From the NCBI RefSeq assembly GCF_003668575.1, contig NZ_RCVZ01000006.1, positions 1 through 64,000 on the forward strand: a stretch of 64,000 nt of DNA, in the 5' to 3' direction. Positions 1 to 7,349 of this stretch are shown piece after piece. The translations under genes and the position numbers were made by a program. A model generated the notes under the pieces. The model made no database searches. It was not told the origin of the DNA and saw nothing but the letters and a program-made list of their open reading frames with translations. This stretch comes from Falsibacillus albus. Its GTDB lineage: Bacteria > Bacillota > Bacilli > Bacillales > DSM-25281. Positions within the stretch are counted from its first letter, which is position 1. Every line of letters starts with the position of its first letter.

Positions 1-62
1 TACGAGAACCGTATGTACGGTGGTGTGAGAGGTCGGGAGTTAATCACTCCCTCCTACTCAAT
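1..62 (+). mobile_element. 3' end of a group II intron (domains V-VI)
   Basis: The first bases carry the 3' strand of a domain V-like hairpin (ACCGTATGTACGGT, then GTGTGAGAGG). A domain VI-like hairpin follows (GGGAG-TTAATCA-CTCCC), ending CTCCTACTCAATT. This order is typical of the 3' end of bacterial group II introns. The intron body and any reverse transcriptase/maturase gene would lie left of the window. The exact 3' splice boundary, at about 60-65, is inferred. Confidence 0.8.
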
Positions 63-155
63 TTTAAGGAACGAAAGCAAGCATTCCGAAGCAGGGAATC
101 TTTCGGTTATAGCGAATGAAATAATAAGACTTTTTCATAAAATGAGGTGTGAGTT

Positions 156-491
156 GTGAAAGAATTTCATTCATTTGCAGAATTTTGGCCATTTTATCTC
201 TCTCAGCATAGCAAGAAAAGTACGAGGGCATGGCATTTTGTAGGAACATCATTTGTTTTTGTCTGTTTGATTTTGGCAGCGGTTTTGAAAAACCCATGGA
301 TTATATTGCTCGCTCCAGTCATAGCATATGGTTTTGCATGGTTTTCCCATTTCTTTATAGAAGGAAATAAACCTGCAACATTTGGTCATCCATTTTGGTC
401 ACTGAGAGCGGATTTCCAAATGTATTTTTTGATTTTGTTGGGCAAGATGCCAAAAGAATCGGAGCAAGCTTCAAAAAAGATACCATTATAA
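156..491 (+). CDS. DUF962 / Mpo1-like membrane protein
   Basis: A 111-residue protein of the DUF962 family, whose yeast member Mpo1 is an Fe(II)-dependent dioxygenase acting on 2-hydroxy fatty acids. Visible features are an N-terminal FxxFWPFYLSQHSKKSTRAWHF segment with the family's early histidines, two hydrophobic helices (about residues 31-60), and SHFFIEGNKPATFGHP with further conserved His, Glu and Asn residues. The start is GTG at 156, six bases after GAGGTG. The enzymatic role in bacteria is inferred from the family; the substrate cannot be read here. The gene stands alone between the intron end and the DedA gene. Confidence 0.8.
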   Translation: MKEFHSFAEFWPFYLSQHSKKSTRAWHFVGTSFVFVCLILAAVLKNPWIILLAPVIAYGFAWFSHFFIEGNKPATFGHPFWSLRADFQMYFLILLGKMPKESEQASKKIPL

Positions 492-634
492 TTCAGGCAT
501 TACGCATTCCGACTGGTAAAAAGTTCTCATTTTTTCTTTATGATTTTTTGTTTTTATCTTATTGCTAGGGGTAAAGAATAAATATATTGAAAAAATAAGA
601 AGTTTCCGTAAAAACTTTATGGAGGAATGCTGAC

Positions 635-1225
635 ATGCTGCAGACGGTTTTTAATTTCCTTGTCCACCTAGGCTGGATAGGATTGCTTCTAGGGGTATCC
701 ATTGAAGCTTTATCAATTCCTTTTCCAGCTTCATTCATCATATTATTGTATGGCTATCTGCTTAAGCCAAGCTTCCTGGAAATGCTGCTTATTGCATTGG
801 CAATCAGCATTATCTATGTCCTTTGCAGCTTTTTCCCGTATTGGTTGAGCATAAAGTTCGAAGACAAAATGACGAAGAAAATCTCCAAAAAGAAAATGAA
901 AAAAGTAATGAAATGGATTGATAAATATGGAGATTGGACCATTACCCTAGGCAGGATATTCGGGATGGGCTACATTGCGTTTATCGGTGGTTTCTGCAAA
1001 ATCAAACCATTAAAATATGCCCTTCTAACGTTTATCGGTGTATTCCCGCTTTCATTTCTATTTGTTTACTTAGGGACCCTTGGAGATGTAAAAGTCATCA
1101 ACAAGATGATCCAAAATGTTTCCTGGTGGCTCCTAGGTGCAGCTGCAGCAATTGTTTTGATATATTGGTCTGTAAAATATATCCGCAAAAAATATTATGT
1201 TGAGCCTGATCAGCAGGAAGGGTAG
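635..1225 (+). CDS. DedA-family membrane protein
   Basis: A 196-residue integral membrane protein of the DedA (SNARE-associated/VTT) family. Members are linked to undecaprenyl phosphate or phospholipid flipping and to envelope homeostasis. It shows hydrophobic segments at about 10-35, 40-70, 115-140 and 160-182, an early acidic residue in SIEALSIPFPA, and a GRIFGMGYIAFIGG segment at the position of the family's conserved arginine/glycine motif. The lysine-rich stretch at about residues 78-92 would be cytoplasmic. GGAGG precedes the ATG by nine bases. Which lipid it acts on is not known. Confidence 0.8.
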   Translation: MLQTVFNFLVHLGWIGLLLGVSIEALSIPFPASFIILLYGYLLKPSFLEMLLIALAISIIYVLCSFFPYWLSIKFEDKMTKKISKKKMKKVMKWIDKYGDWTITLGRIFGMGYIAFIGGFCKIKPLKYALLTFIGVFPLSFLFVYLGTLGDVKVINKMIQNVSWWLLGAAAAIVLIYWSVKYIRKKYYVEPDQQEG

Positions 1226-1268
1226 TTTTACGTTGATAGCACTAGTAGTTCAAACTCTGCAAATTATG

Positions 1269-1297
1269 TTGAATTTGTTTGTTAACCATGTTATAGT
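1269..1297 (+). promoter_or_regulatory. sigma-A promoter of an orphan RNA
   Basis: TTGAAT (1269-1274) and TATAGT (1292-1297) are separated by 17 bases, a good match to a vegetative promoter. No open reading frame follows before the terminator near 1430, so the transcript would be non-coding. Confidence 0.6.
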
Positions 1298-1302
1298 AAT
1301 CA

Positions 1303-1435
1303 AGCGATGAGCTATTTGTGTAAGTCGATAGACTAAGCTTTCGAAGCTGACGCGGGATGTGGCCTGCGGAAAACCTATCGCCTCAAAATTTTGCAATGAA
1401 GGCGTCTGTCGGATTACAGGCGTCTTTTTTATTGT
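1303..1435 (+). ncRNA. Unidentified structured small RNA, about 130 nt
   Basis: This is the predicted product of the promoter at 1269-1297. GCGATG near the 5' end can pair with TATCGC near 1377-1382 as a closing stem. Inside it are three hairpins: CTAT...ATAG, AGCTT-TCG-AAGCT, and GCGGG...CCTGC. This makes a four-way junction like those of riboswitch aptamers. A terminator follows: GGCGTCTGT and ACAGGCGTC pair, with two wobbles, before TTTTTT. No gene on the same strand follows; the next gene, htpG, points the other way. I do not recognise the RNA family, and the fold is a manual prediction. Confidence 0.5.
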
Positions 1436-1442
1436 CTTTAAA

Positions 1443-1528
1443 AGGCTGGGACAAAAGTATTTTAGTCGAATAAAAATCCGAACTGCTTCGAATCTTCATT
1501 AGATTCGAAGCAGTTCGGATTTTTTTAG
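1443..1528 (+). repeat. Dispersed GGCTGGGACAAAAGT repeat with hairpin terminator, copy 1
   Basis: The element starts GGCTGGGACAAAAGTATTTT and ends in a perfect 22-bp stem (1474-1495 with 1501-1522, loop TCATT) followed by a T run. Related copies are at 57673-57763 (same strand) and 45381-45459 (opposite strand). The leader is conserved, while the stem sequence differs but keeps CCGAAC/GTTCGG. It could end transcription rightward from the orphan RNA and leftward from htpG. Confidence 0.75.
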
Positions 1529-1622
1529 TGATCATTGAATCTGGTTGTTGTTTAAGCTTGTGCTAGGTGTTGTTTGTCTTTATAGAGGAGTGACTTAGTT
1601 ATTTCATAACGTCTTTTGCTGA

Positions 1623-3503
1623 TTACACCATGATTTTACAAATGTCATTCGTAAATTCGACCGGATCTTTAATCGTCAATCCTTCGATTAAAAGGGCCTG
1701 ATTATATAACAGATTCGTGTATAGGTCGAATTTGGCTTTATCTTTCTCGAATGCATCTTTCAACGATTGAAACACCTCATGGCTGCTGTTCACCTCGAGA
1801 ATCTTGTCTGCCTTGACATTTTGATTATCCGGCATTGCTTTGAGGATTTTCTCCATTTCGATTGAAACTTCGCCGTCAGCAGTCAAGCAAACAGGATGAG
1901 ATTTTAGGCGTTTTGAAATTCGTACATCCTTCACTTTTCCAGATAATATATCTTTCATGCTTTCAAAAAGCTCTTTGTTTTCTTTTTCTTCCATTTCCTT
2001 ATCATTGTTTTCTTCTGAATCTTCAAGACCAAGGTCGCCGCTGGAAACAGACTTGAATTCTTTTTCTTTGTAGTTCATCAGCATCCGGATGGCGAATTCA
2101 TCGACTTCATCTGTGAAATATAAGATTTCATAGCCTTTATCTGCAATCATTTCGGTCTGCGGCAGCTTCTCGATACGAGCATTGCTCTCACCAGCAGCAT
2201 AATAGATGAATTTTTGATCTTCCGGCATCCTTGAAACATATTCATCCAAGGTGACAAGTTTTTTCTCTGAAGAAGAGTAGAACATTAATAAATCCTGCAA
2301 ATCCTCTTTATGGCTCCCAAAGTCGCTGTATACGCCATATTTTAATTGTCTGCCGAAAGACTGATAGAATTTTTCGTACTTTTCACGATCCGATTTTAAA
2401 AGGGACAGCAATTCTTTTTTGATTTTATTCTTGATATTTTTTGCAATCAGCTTCAATTGCTTATCCTGCTGCAGGATTTCTCTTGAAATGTTTAGTGATA
2501 AGTCCTCTGAATCTACCATTCCCTTTACGAAGCTGAAGTAGTCTGGAAGGAGGTCTGCACATTTCTCCATGATCAATACACCATTTGAATAAAGCTCCAA
2601 ACCTTTTGAAAATTCTTTTGAATAGAAATCATATGGCGTCTGCTCAGGAATGAATAATATTGAATTGTAGCGGACAGCACCATCCACACTAATATGGATA
2701 TGCTTCAAGGGTTTATCAAATCCATAATGCTTTTCGGAATAGAACTTTTCGTAATCTTCTGCTGTAAGCTCGTTTTTGTTTTTCCTCCAGATTGGAACCA
2801 TGCTATTGATGATTTGTTCCTTTTGAACATCCTCATACTCATCCTCACTGTCATCTTTCAGCTTTTTCTCGGTGATATCCATTTTAATCGGATAGCGGAT
2901 GAAATCAGAATACTTCTTGATGATCGCTTTCAGGCGGTATTGATCCAAATACTCATCAAAGCTGTCATCCTCGGTATTATCTTTGAGTTTCAGTGTTATT
3001 TTCGTCCCGATTTCATCTTTTTCACATGCTTCGATTGTATATCCGTCGGCGCCTTTTGACTGCCATTTGTATGCTGAATCGCTGCCAAGAGACTTTGTGA
3101 TGACAGTCACCTCATCAGCGACCATAAAGGACGAATAAAAGCCAACTCCGAACTGGCCGATGATGTCTTGGCCATCCTTCATTTCATTTTCTTTTTTGAA
3201 TGAAAGTGAACCACTTTGAGCAATCGTGCCCAGGTTTGTCTCGAGCTCTTCCATTGTCATCCCGATTCCAGTATCTTCAATCGTCAAGGTTCTGTTATCC
3301 TTGTTCGGGATGATTTTTATGTAGTAATCATCTTTATTGAAGGAAAGTGATTCATCTGTCAAAGCTTTGTAGTAAATCTTATCGATGGCATCACTTGCAT
3401 TGGATATAAGCTCCCGCAAGAAAATTTCTTTTTGAGAATAGATGGAATTAATCATCATTTCCAGCAATCTCTTTGATTCAGCTCTAAATTGCTTCTTTGT
3501 CAT
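1623..3503 (-). CDS. htpG: Molecular chaperone HtpG (Hsp90)
   Basis: A 626-residue cytosolic ATP-dependent Hsp90 chaperone. The N-terminal GHKL ATPase domain (about 1-230) has [20 protein letters not shown] and [15 protein letters not shown] motifs. The middle domain (about 240-500) holds the conserved [10 protein letters not shown] segment with the catalytic arginine, and a C-terminal dimerisation domain follows. I chose the ATG at 3503 (MTKKQF) because AAAGGGG precedes it by eight bases; an in-frame ATG 45 bases upstream would lie inside the CIRCE operator. The length equals that of the B. subtilis protein. Promoter and CIRCE operator lie just upstream. Confidence 0.97.
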   Translation of the reverse strand: MTKKQFRAESKRLLEMMINSIYSQKEIFLRELISNASDAIDKIYYKALTDESLSFNKDDYYIKIIPNKDNRTLTIEDTGIGMTMEELETNLGTIAQSGSLSFKKENEMKDGQDIIGQFGVGFYSSFMVADEVTVITKSLGSDSAYKWQSKGADGYTIEACEKDEIGTKITLKLKDNTEDDSFDEYLDQYRLKAIIKKYSDFIRYPIKMDITEKKLKDDSEDEYEDVQKEQIINSMVPIWRKNKNELTAEDYEKFYSEKHYGFDKPLKHIHISVDGAVRYNSILFIPEQTPYDFYSKEFSKGLELYSNGVLIMEKCADLLPDYFSFVKGMVDSEDLSLNISREILQQDKQLKLIAKNIKNKIKKELLSLLKSDREKYEKFYQSFGRQLKYGVYSDFGSHKEDLQDLLMFYSSSEKKLVTLDEYVSRMPEDQKFIYYAAGESNARIEKLPQTEMIADKGYEILYFTDEVDEFAIRMLMNYKEKEFKSVSSGDLGLEDSEENNDKEMEEKENKELFESMKDILSGKVKDVRISKRLKSHPVCLTADGEVSIEMEKILKAMPDNQNVKADKILEVNSSHEVFQSLKDAFEKDKAKFDLYTNLLYNQALLIEGLTIKDPVEFTNDICKIMV

Positions 3504-3541
3504 ACAAATTCCCCTTTCGATGGTCCCTTTATTTGCAGTGG

Positions 3542-3568
3542 TTAGCACTCTTTCTCAAAGAGTGCTAA
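3542..3568 (-). promoter_or_regulatory. CIRCE operator (HrcA binding site) upstream of htpG
   Basis: TTAGCACTC, nine bases, GAGTGCTAA: a perfect match to the CIRCE inverted repeat bound by the heat-shock repressor HrcA. It sits just after the -10 region and about 40 bases before the htpG start, where a repressor would block initiation. Confidence 0.93.
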
Positions 3569-3576
3569 CTACTAAA

Positions 3577-3605
3577 TAATTATCATAATCGGGAAAATGT
3601 GTCAA
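3577..3605 (-). promoter_or_regulatory. Putative sigma-A promoter of htpG
   Basis: Read on the minus strand there is an exact TTGACA (3605-3600). A -10 candidate is GATAAT (15-base spacer) or TAATTA (17-base spacer). The CIRCE element lies immediately downstream. Confidence 0.65.
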
Positions 3606-3669
3606 TATTTCAGCAGTACTCAATAAATGAAAATAGGGATGCATCACGGTACACCCCTAAAAAATGATT

Positions 3670-3849
3670 TTATTCTTCTTTCAAGCTATCGATGGAAACA
3701 CTTTGTTTACTATTGGCATCATTCAGGGGGTGGATGGTAGCCATCCCATTATCCTGATCGACGTGTTCAATATATACTTGATTTCCATTACATATTACAT
3801 TCGCAATCGTTCTGGAAGTCGATATTTCTTGTGCTCTTTTAGCGTCCAA
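3670..3849 (-). CDS. sspH: Small acid-soluble spore protein H
   Basis: A 59-residue protein of the SspH family, made in the forespore and stored in the dormant spore core. It carries the family pattern: AKRAQEI near the N terminus, then VICNGNQVYIEHVDQDNGMA and a terminal SLKE. I place the start at TTG (3849) because AAAGGAGG lies seven bases upstream and the family begins at about this residue. A longer reading from an upstream ATG would add 19 unrelated residues. It lies between htpG and a damaged methyltransferase gene, all on the minus strand. Confidence 0.88.
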   Translation of the reverse strand: MDAKRAQEISTSRTIANVICNGNQVYIEHVDQDNGMATIHPLNDANSKQSVSIDSLKEE

Positions 3850-3984
3850 ATCAAAAACCTCCTTTTCATTGGGATATGTAAAGTATTTGCTTGAAAAAGG
3901 AGGCATATTCGATGTGAATGAAATTGATGGGGATAGAAGGGAGCGTACATTAAAAATTACCTGGACATTTTATACGTCAGCAGT

Positions 3985-4777
3985 TCAGTTTTTTAATGCG
4001 GTCAATGTATAAAGACAGGGCACTTTGTTTTCAATACCATCCGGAGCTCCTTCTGGCAGCGGCCAACGTATTCCTTTTTCTTCTTCCAATGTTCGGATGC
4101 TTAAGCCAACCGGAGACAAAGACGAGATGATTTCAGCCAAAGTCCATCGTCTAATCACGGTTTTAGGGATAGTTTCTCGTTGTTCTTCACGAAGCAGGAT
4201 GCTATAGGCTACATCATTCTCGATAATGTTGTCATTAAAGTAATCTCCGCCTGCTACCATTTTGTCGTCTTTCAATTCTAATACTTTCGAAACGAAAGGG
4301 TGGTAATCTCTTAATATGAATTTCCCGCCTTTTTGTAGTGAATGAGAGACAAGCTCGAATACTGGGTGAAGGTCAACGAAATAATGGAGAACACCAAGCT
4401 CAAGCAGGACATAATCAAAGTTGGTCGGTGCGCCTGAGAGGGATAGCACATCGGATGCGATATAATCTATGTTAACTCCAGCAGATGCCGCAAGTTCCAA
4501 AGCATATTTTTGATTGCTTTCCGAAATATCCACCACCGTTACATCAGCTCCAAGCAATGCAAATGCCACTGCCTTGGATCCTTTGGAACCTAATAAGTTC
4601 AAAATTTTTTTCCTTTAATATCGGTCATGTATCCCAAATAATGATCTACTTGTAGTGTGGGATCATCTTTGATTTTTGAGAAAACTCAGTTGGTGATCCG
4701 TGCCGTGAGCACCAGGCTTGATATGCAGAATGATTCCATCCTCTTTTATTGAGATCGCTCATTTCTTCTTGCCTCAT
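3985..4777 (-). pseudogene. SAM-dependent methyltransferase, two frameshifts
   Basis: A class I SAM-dependent methyltransferase. The intact C-terminal part (from 4602) starts at the glycine-rich motif I (LLGSKGSKAVAFALLGADVT) and continues with VVDIS and LLELGVLHYF. The N-terminal part begins at ATG 4777 behind AAGGAGGAG and reads MRQEEMSDLNKRGWNHSAYQ, then ends at a stop. Reading across the frames gives an almost continuous family-like protein. One A is missing (minus strand) in an A5 run at 4673-4677 and one in an A7 run at 4605-4611. Both are single-base homopolymer losses, so either gene decay or read error is possible. Confidence 0.75.
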
Positions 4778-4881
4778 TTCTTCTCCTCCTTAACGTGAAT
4801 ATTACTTTTTCTATATAGTAGGAATAAATCCTTCTTTATGGCAATGTTTTCTTCGGGTTATTCAAAAACCATAATAAAAAA

Positions 4882-4903
4882 ACCACCCAAATGAATGAGT
4901 GGT
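4882..4903 (-). terminator. Hairpin terminator for leftward transcription
   Basis: On the minus strand, ACCACTCA pairs with TGGGTGGT and is followed by TTTTTTT. No gene on that strand is seen between this point and the kinase gene ending at 5247. It may end an unannotated short transcript or block read-through. Confidence 0.55.
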
Positions 4904-5033
4904 CAAAAGAGGAAACCTATAGTGATGGATGGACTATATGTAGATGAGATTTTCGTAATCATCACTATATGTTGTGTTGGGACCATCATAACATAAAAAA
5001 ACCAATTTGGAAATATTTTTTTAGATTATCGGT

Positions 5034-5063
5034 TTGACGAGAAGGTTAGCCATATACTATAAT
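5034..5063 (+). promoter_or_regulatory. Promoter of a Fur-controlled small RNA
   Basis: TTGACG (5034-5039) and a perfect TATAAT (5058-5063) are 18 bases apart. A Fur box begins six bases after the -10 hexamer, covering the likely start point. Confidence 0.7.
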
Positions 5064-5068
5064 GAAAT

Positions 5069-5083
5069 TGAAAATCATTCTCA
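5069..5083 (+). promoter_or_regulatory. Fur box
   Basis: TGAAAATCATTCTCA fits the 7-1-7 Fur motif TGATAAT-N-ATTATCA with two differences. A second Fur-box-like sequence, TGAGAATGATTCATC, is at 5130-5144 inside the transcript. The first box overlaps the predicted start, so Fur with iron would repress. Confidence 0.75.
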
Positions 5084-5198
5084 CTATTATTCAATATTAA
5101 TAGCTTAATCTTTACCCCTCTTATAAAGATGAGAATGATTCATCCCTTTTGTCCATCTAATAAAGGAAGTTCCTGAATGGAACTTCCTTTATTTTTTT
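5070..5198 (+). ncRNA. Candidate FsrA-like iron-sparing small RNA
   Basis: A transcript of about 130 nt with its own promoter, a Fur box at +1, no open reading frame and a strong terminator. AATCATTCTCA (5073-5083) pairs perfectly with TGAGAATGATT (5130-5140). A small hairpin CTATTA/TAATAG (5084-5103) sits inside. Two C-rich, probably unpaired stretches are exposed: TTTACCCCTCTT and TTCATCCCTTTTGTCCATC. B. subtilis FsrA, a Fur-regulated RNA that represses iron-rich enzymes through C-rich loops, has the same plan. The assignment rests on this architecture, not on a sequence match. Confidence 0.55.
5162..5198 (+). terminator. Intrinsic terminator of the Fur-controlled small RNA
   Basis: A perfect 12-bp stem (AAAGGAAGTTCC with GGAACTTCCTTT, loop TGAAT) is followed by A and seven T residues. 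On the other strand it is also positioned to end the kinase operon. Confidence 0.9.
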
Positions 5199-5246
5199 GC
5201 TGTGTTAAACACTGATGTTGATTTTCCGTGCAAGTCTTCCAGCTTC

Positions 5247-6626
5247 TTATAAAGGAATCGTGAAGCTTACAGTAGTTCCTTTTTCTTTTTTACTTTTGAA
5301 TTCCAGATTTCCTTGATGGTGTTCAATGATATATTGGCAAATGGAAAGCCCGAGTCCTGCCCCTGATGAACTCTCGTTGATTTTATAGAACATTTTTTTT
5401 AAATTTGGAAGTTCATTTTGGTCAATTCCAATTCCTTCATCTTCGATTTCACAGTGAAATGTATGCGCTGATTTCTTGAAGCGGATATTGATTGTACCAG
5501 GTTCATTGCTGTATTTGATGGCATTGTCCAATAAATTGATGCATACCTGCCTGATTCTATTCGGATCGGCCTTAATTTCACAGTCCTCAGAGGATTCTAT
5601 TTGAATGTGAAGCTTTTTCCTCGAAGCCTGCTTTTCCAGCTGTAACACGATATTTTGAATTAGTGTACAGAAATTGAAATGCTGCTTTTGAATCTTCATC
5701 GTGTCATTCGTGAAACGTGAAAAATCGAGAAGCTCTTCAACAAGACCAATCAGTCTTTCGGCTTCACTGGAAACGATTTTGATCCCGGTCCTCGTTTCTT
5801 CTGTATCCTCTAGATTCCCGGTCAACAATGTTTCGCTCCATCCCTTTATGCTGGTGAGGGGAGTCCTCAGCTCGTGGGATACAGAGGAGATGAATTGGTT
5901 TTTCATCTTTTCATGGTTTAGAAGCTCCTGCCCCATATTGTTAAATGATTTTGCTAGTACGCCGAATTCACCAACATATTGTTCATTGATCTTTGTCTGA
6001 AAATCACCTTTGGCCATTTTTTTAGAAGCAGAAGTCAATTGCTTAAGCGGCTTAGTGATGGTGGAGGCGAGGCCGATGCTGAATAACATGACAAGCAAGA
6101 TCACGCCTGCTCCTATCGAAATCGCAATCAATGTTAATTTTCTGACCTCAACGTCTATCTGATTTAATGAAGAAACAAATCTTAACACACCGAGAACACG
6201 GTTATTATCCTTTATTGGTACCGATACTGCCACAATTCTTTCATTCGTTTTGACGTTATGCCCCTTCCAGTCTCCATTTTGATCATTGATTGCTTTTTTT
6301 ACATCCGGGGTCAAGATCTTTTCGTTTGTCGAAAATCCGGTAGAAGATATCAGGACATTTCCATTGGTTGAAAGCACCTGCATTTCCGCTTGCGGGATTT
6401 CAAAGTTATTCCTCATTTTTGGAATCGTCTGCCTTAGATTATAGGGGGAGATATCCATATAGCGATTGGCAAACTGGGCCGAATTTGCGGCATGATTTTT
6501 CAGCATTTCTGTCGTTCCATCATAGTAATAGCTATAGAGTCCATAGAAGAAAATACCTTCGAATAAACATACTGTCATCGAAATGATGAATAAATGCTGT
6601 AAAAACAACCTTTTTCTAATTCCCAT
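5247..6626 (-). CDS. Sensor histidine kinase (HAMP, HisKA, HATPase_c)
   Basis: A 459-residue membrane kinase. The first transmembrane segment is at about 12-34, then an extracytoplasmic sensor region of about 125 residues and a second segment at about 163-187. HAMP, HisKA and HATPase_c domains follow; the phospho-acceptor histidine is about residue 251 in SSVSHELRTPL, with DNAIKYS, EDEGIGI and GAGLGLSI boxes. The start chosen (MGIRKR at 6626) overlaps the regulator's stop by 11 bases. The signal is unknown. It is last in a lipoprotein, regulator, kinase operon. Confidence 0.93.
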   Translation of the reverse strand: MGIRKRLFLQHLFIISMTVCLFEGIFFYGLYSYYYDGTTEMLKNHAANSAQFANRYMDISPYNLRQTIPKMRNNFEIPQAEMQVLSTNGNVLISSTGFSTNEKILTPDVKKAINDQNGDWKGHNVKTNERIVAVSVPIKDNNRVLGVLRFVSSLNQIDVEVRKLTLIAISIGAGVILLVMLFSIGLASTITKPLKQLTSASKKMAKGDFQTKINEQYVGEFGVLAKSFNNMGQELLNHEKMKNQFISSVSHELRTPLTSIKGWSETLLTGNLEDTEETRTGIKIVSSEAERLIGLVEELLDFSRFTNDTMKIQKQHFNFCTLIQNIVLQLEKQASRKKLHIQIESSEDCEIKADPNRIRQVCINLLDNAIKYSNEPGTINIRFKKSAHTFHCEIEDEGIGIDQNELPNLKKMFYKINESSSGAGLGLSICQYIIEHHQGNLEFKSKKEKGTTVSFTIPL

Positions 6627-7323
6627 TTGTGTCCAGTCCTTTATCGTTCCACCGATAGCCGAAGCCCCACACTGTTTCAATCATTTTCGGATTTGATGGA
6701 TCGTATTCAATCTTTTGCCGGATGCGGCGAATGTTAACATCTACGACTTTTGGGTCGCCTGCAAAATTCAGCCCCCACACTTCATCCAGTAGATCATTGC
6801 GGCTGATGGCAGAACCTTGGGCAGTCACTAATAATTCCAACACGGAAAACTCAATGGGGGATAAGTCGATATGCACCCCATCCTTTTTCACGATCCGCTT
6901 TTGTAAATCAACCTTCACTCCGTGTGTCTCATTTTTTAAGGAAGAATTTGTTGCCGATCGCATCCTGCGCATCAAAGACTGTACTCGCGCAACAAGTTCA
7001 TTAGGACTGAAAGGTTTAATGACATAATCGTCTGCACCATTCATCAGTCCATGAACCTTGTCCATTTCCTGGGTTTTTGCTGTCAGCATGATGATGCCGA
7101 CACTTTGATCCTTCTCCCTGATCTGCTGGCATGCCTGAAATCCATCCATACCGGGAAGCATGACGTCAAGCAGGATGACGGAAATGTCCTCGTTCTGTTC
7201 ATAAATTTTCAATCCATCTTCGGCAGATTCTGCTTCGAAGACTTGATAGCCAAACCTCTTTAAGTTTACTAATATAAAACCTCGGATATTTTCTTCATCT
7301 TCAATCACCAATATTTTATTCAT
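6616..7323 (-). CDS. OmpR/PhoB-family response regulator
   Basis: A 235-residue response regulator. The receiver domain (1-120) has the acidic pair in IEDEE, the phosphorylated aspartate at about D53 in LLDVMLPG and the conserved lysine in VIKPF. A winged-helix DNA-binding domain (about 135-230) ends VWGFGYRW. It would be phosphorylated by the overlapping downstream kinase. It starts 26 bases after the lipoprotein gene. The divergent deacetylase and LCP genes are plausible targets by position only. Confidence 0.94.
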   Translation of the reverse strand: MNKILVIEDEENIRGFILVNLKRFGYQVFEAESAEDGLKIYEQNEDISVILLDVMLPGMDGFQACQQIREKDQSVGIIMLTAKTQEMDKVHGLMNGADDYVIKPFSPNELVARVQSLMRRMRSATNSSLKNETHGVKVDLQKRIVKKDGVHIDLSPIEFSVLELLVTAQGSAISRNDLLDEVWGLNFAGDPKVVDVNIRRIRQKIEYDPSNPKMIETVWGFGYRWNDKGLDTNGN

Positions 7324-7349
7324 GTTGTATCACCTCATTTCATTGATTC

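Noticed and set aside
1303-1382. Fluoride, preQ1-II or purine riboswitch
   Set aside because: The expected core sequences are absent and no regulated gene follows.
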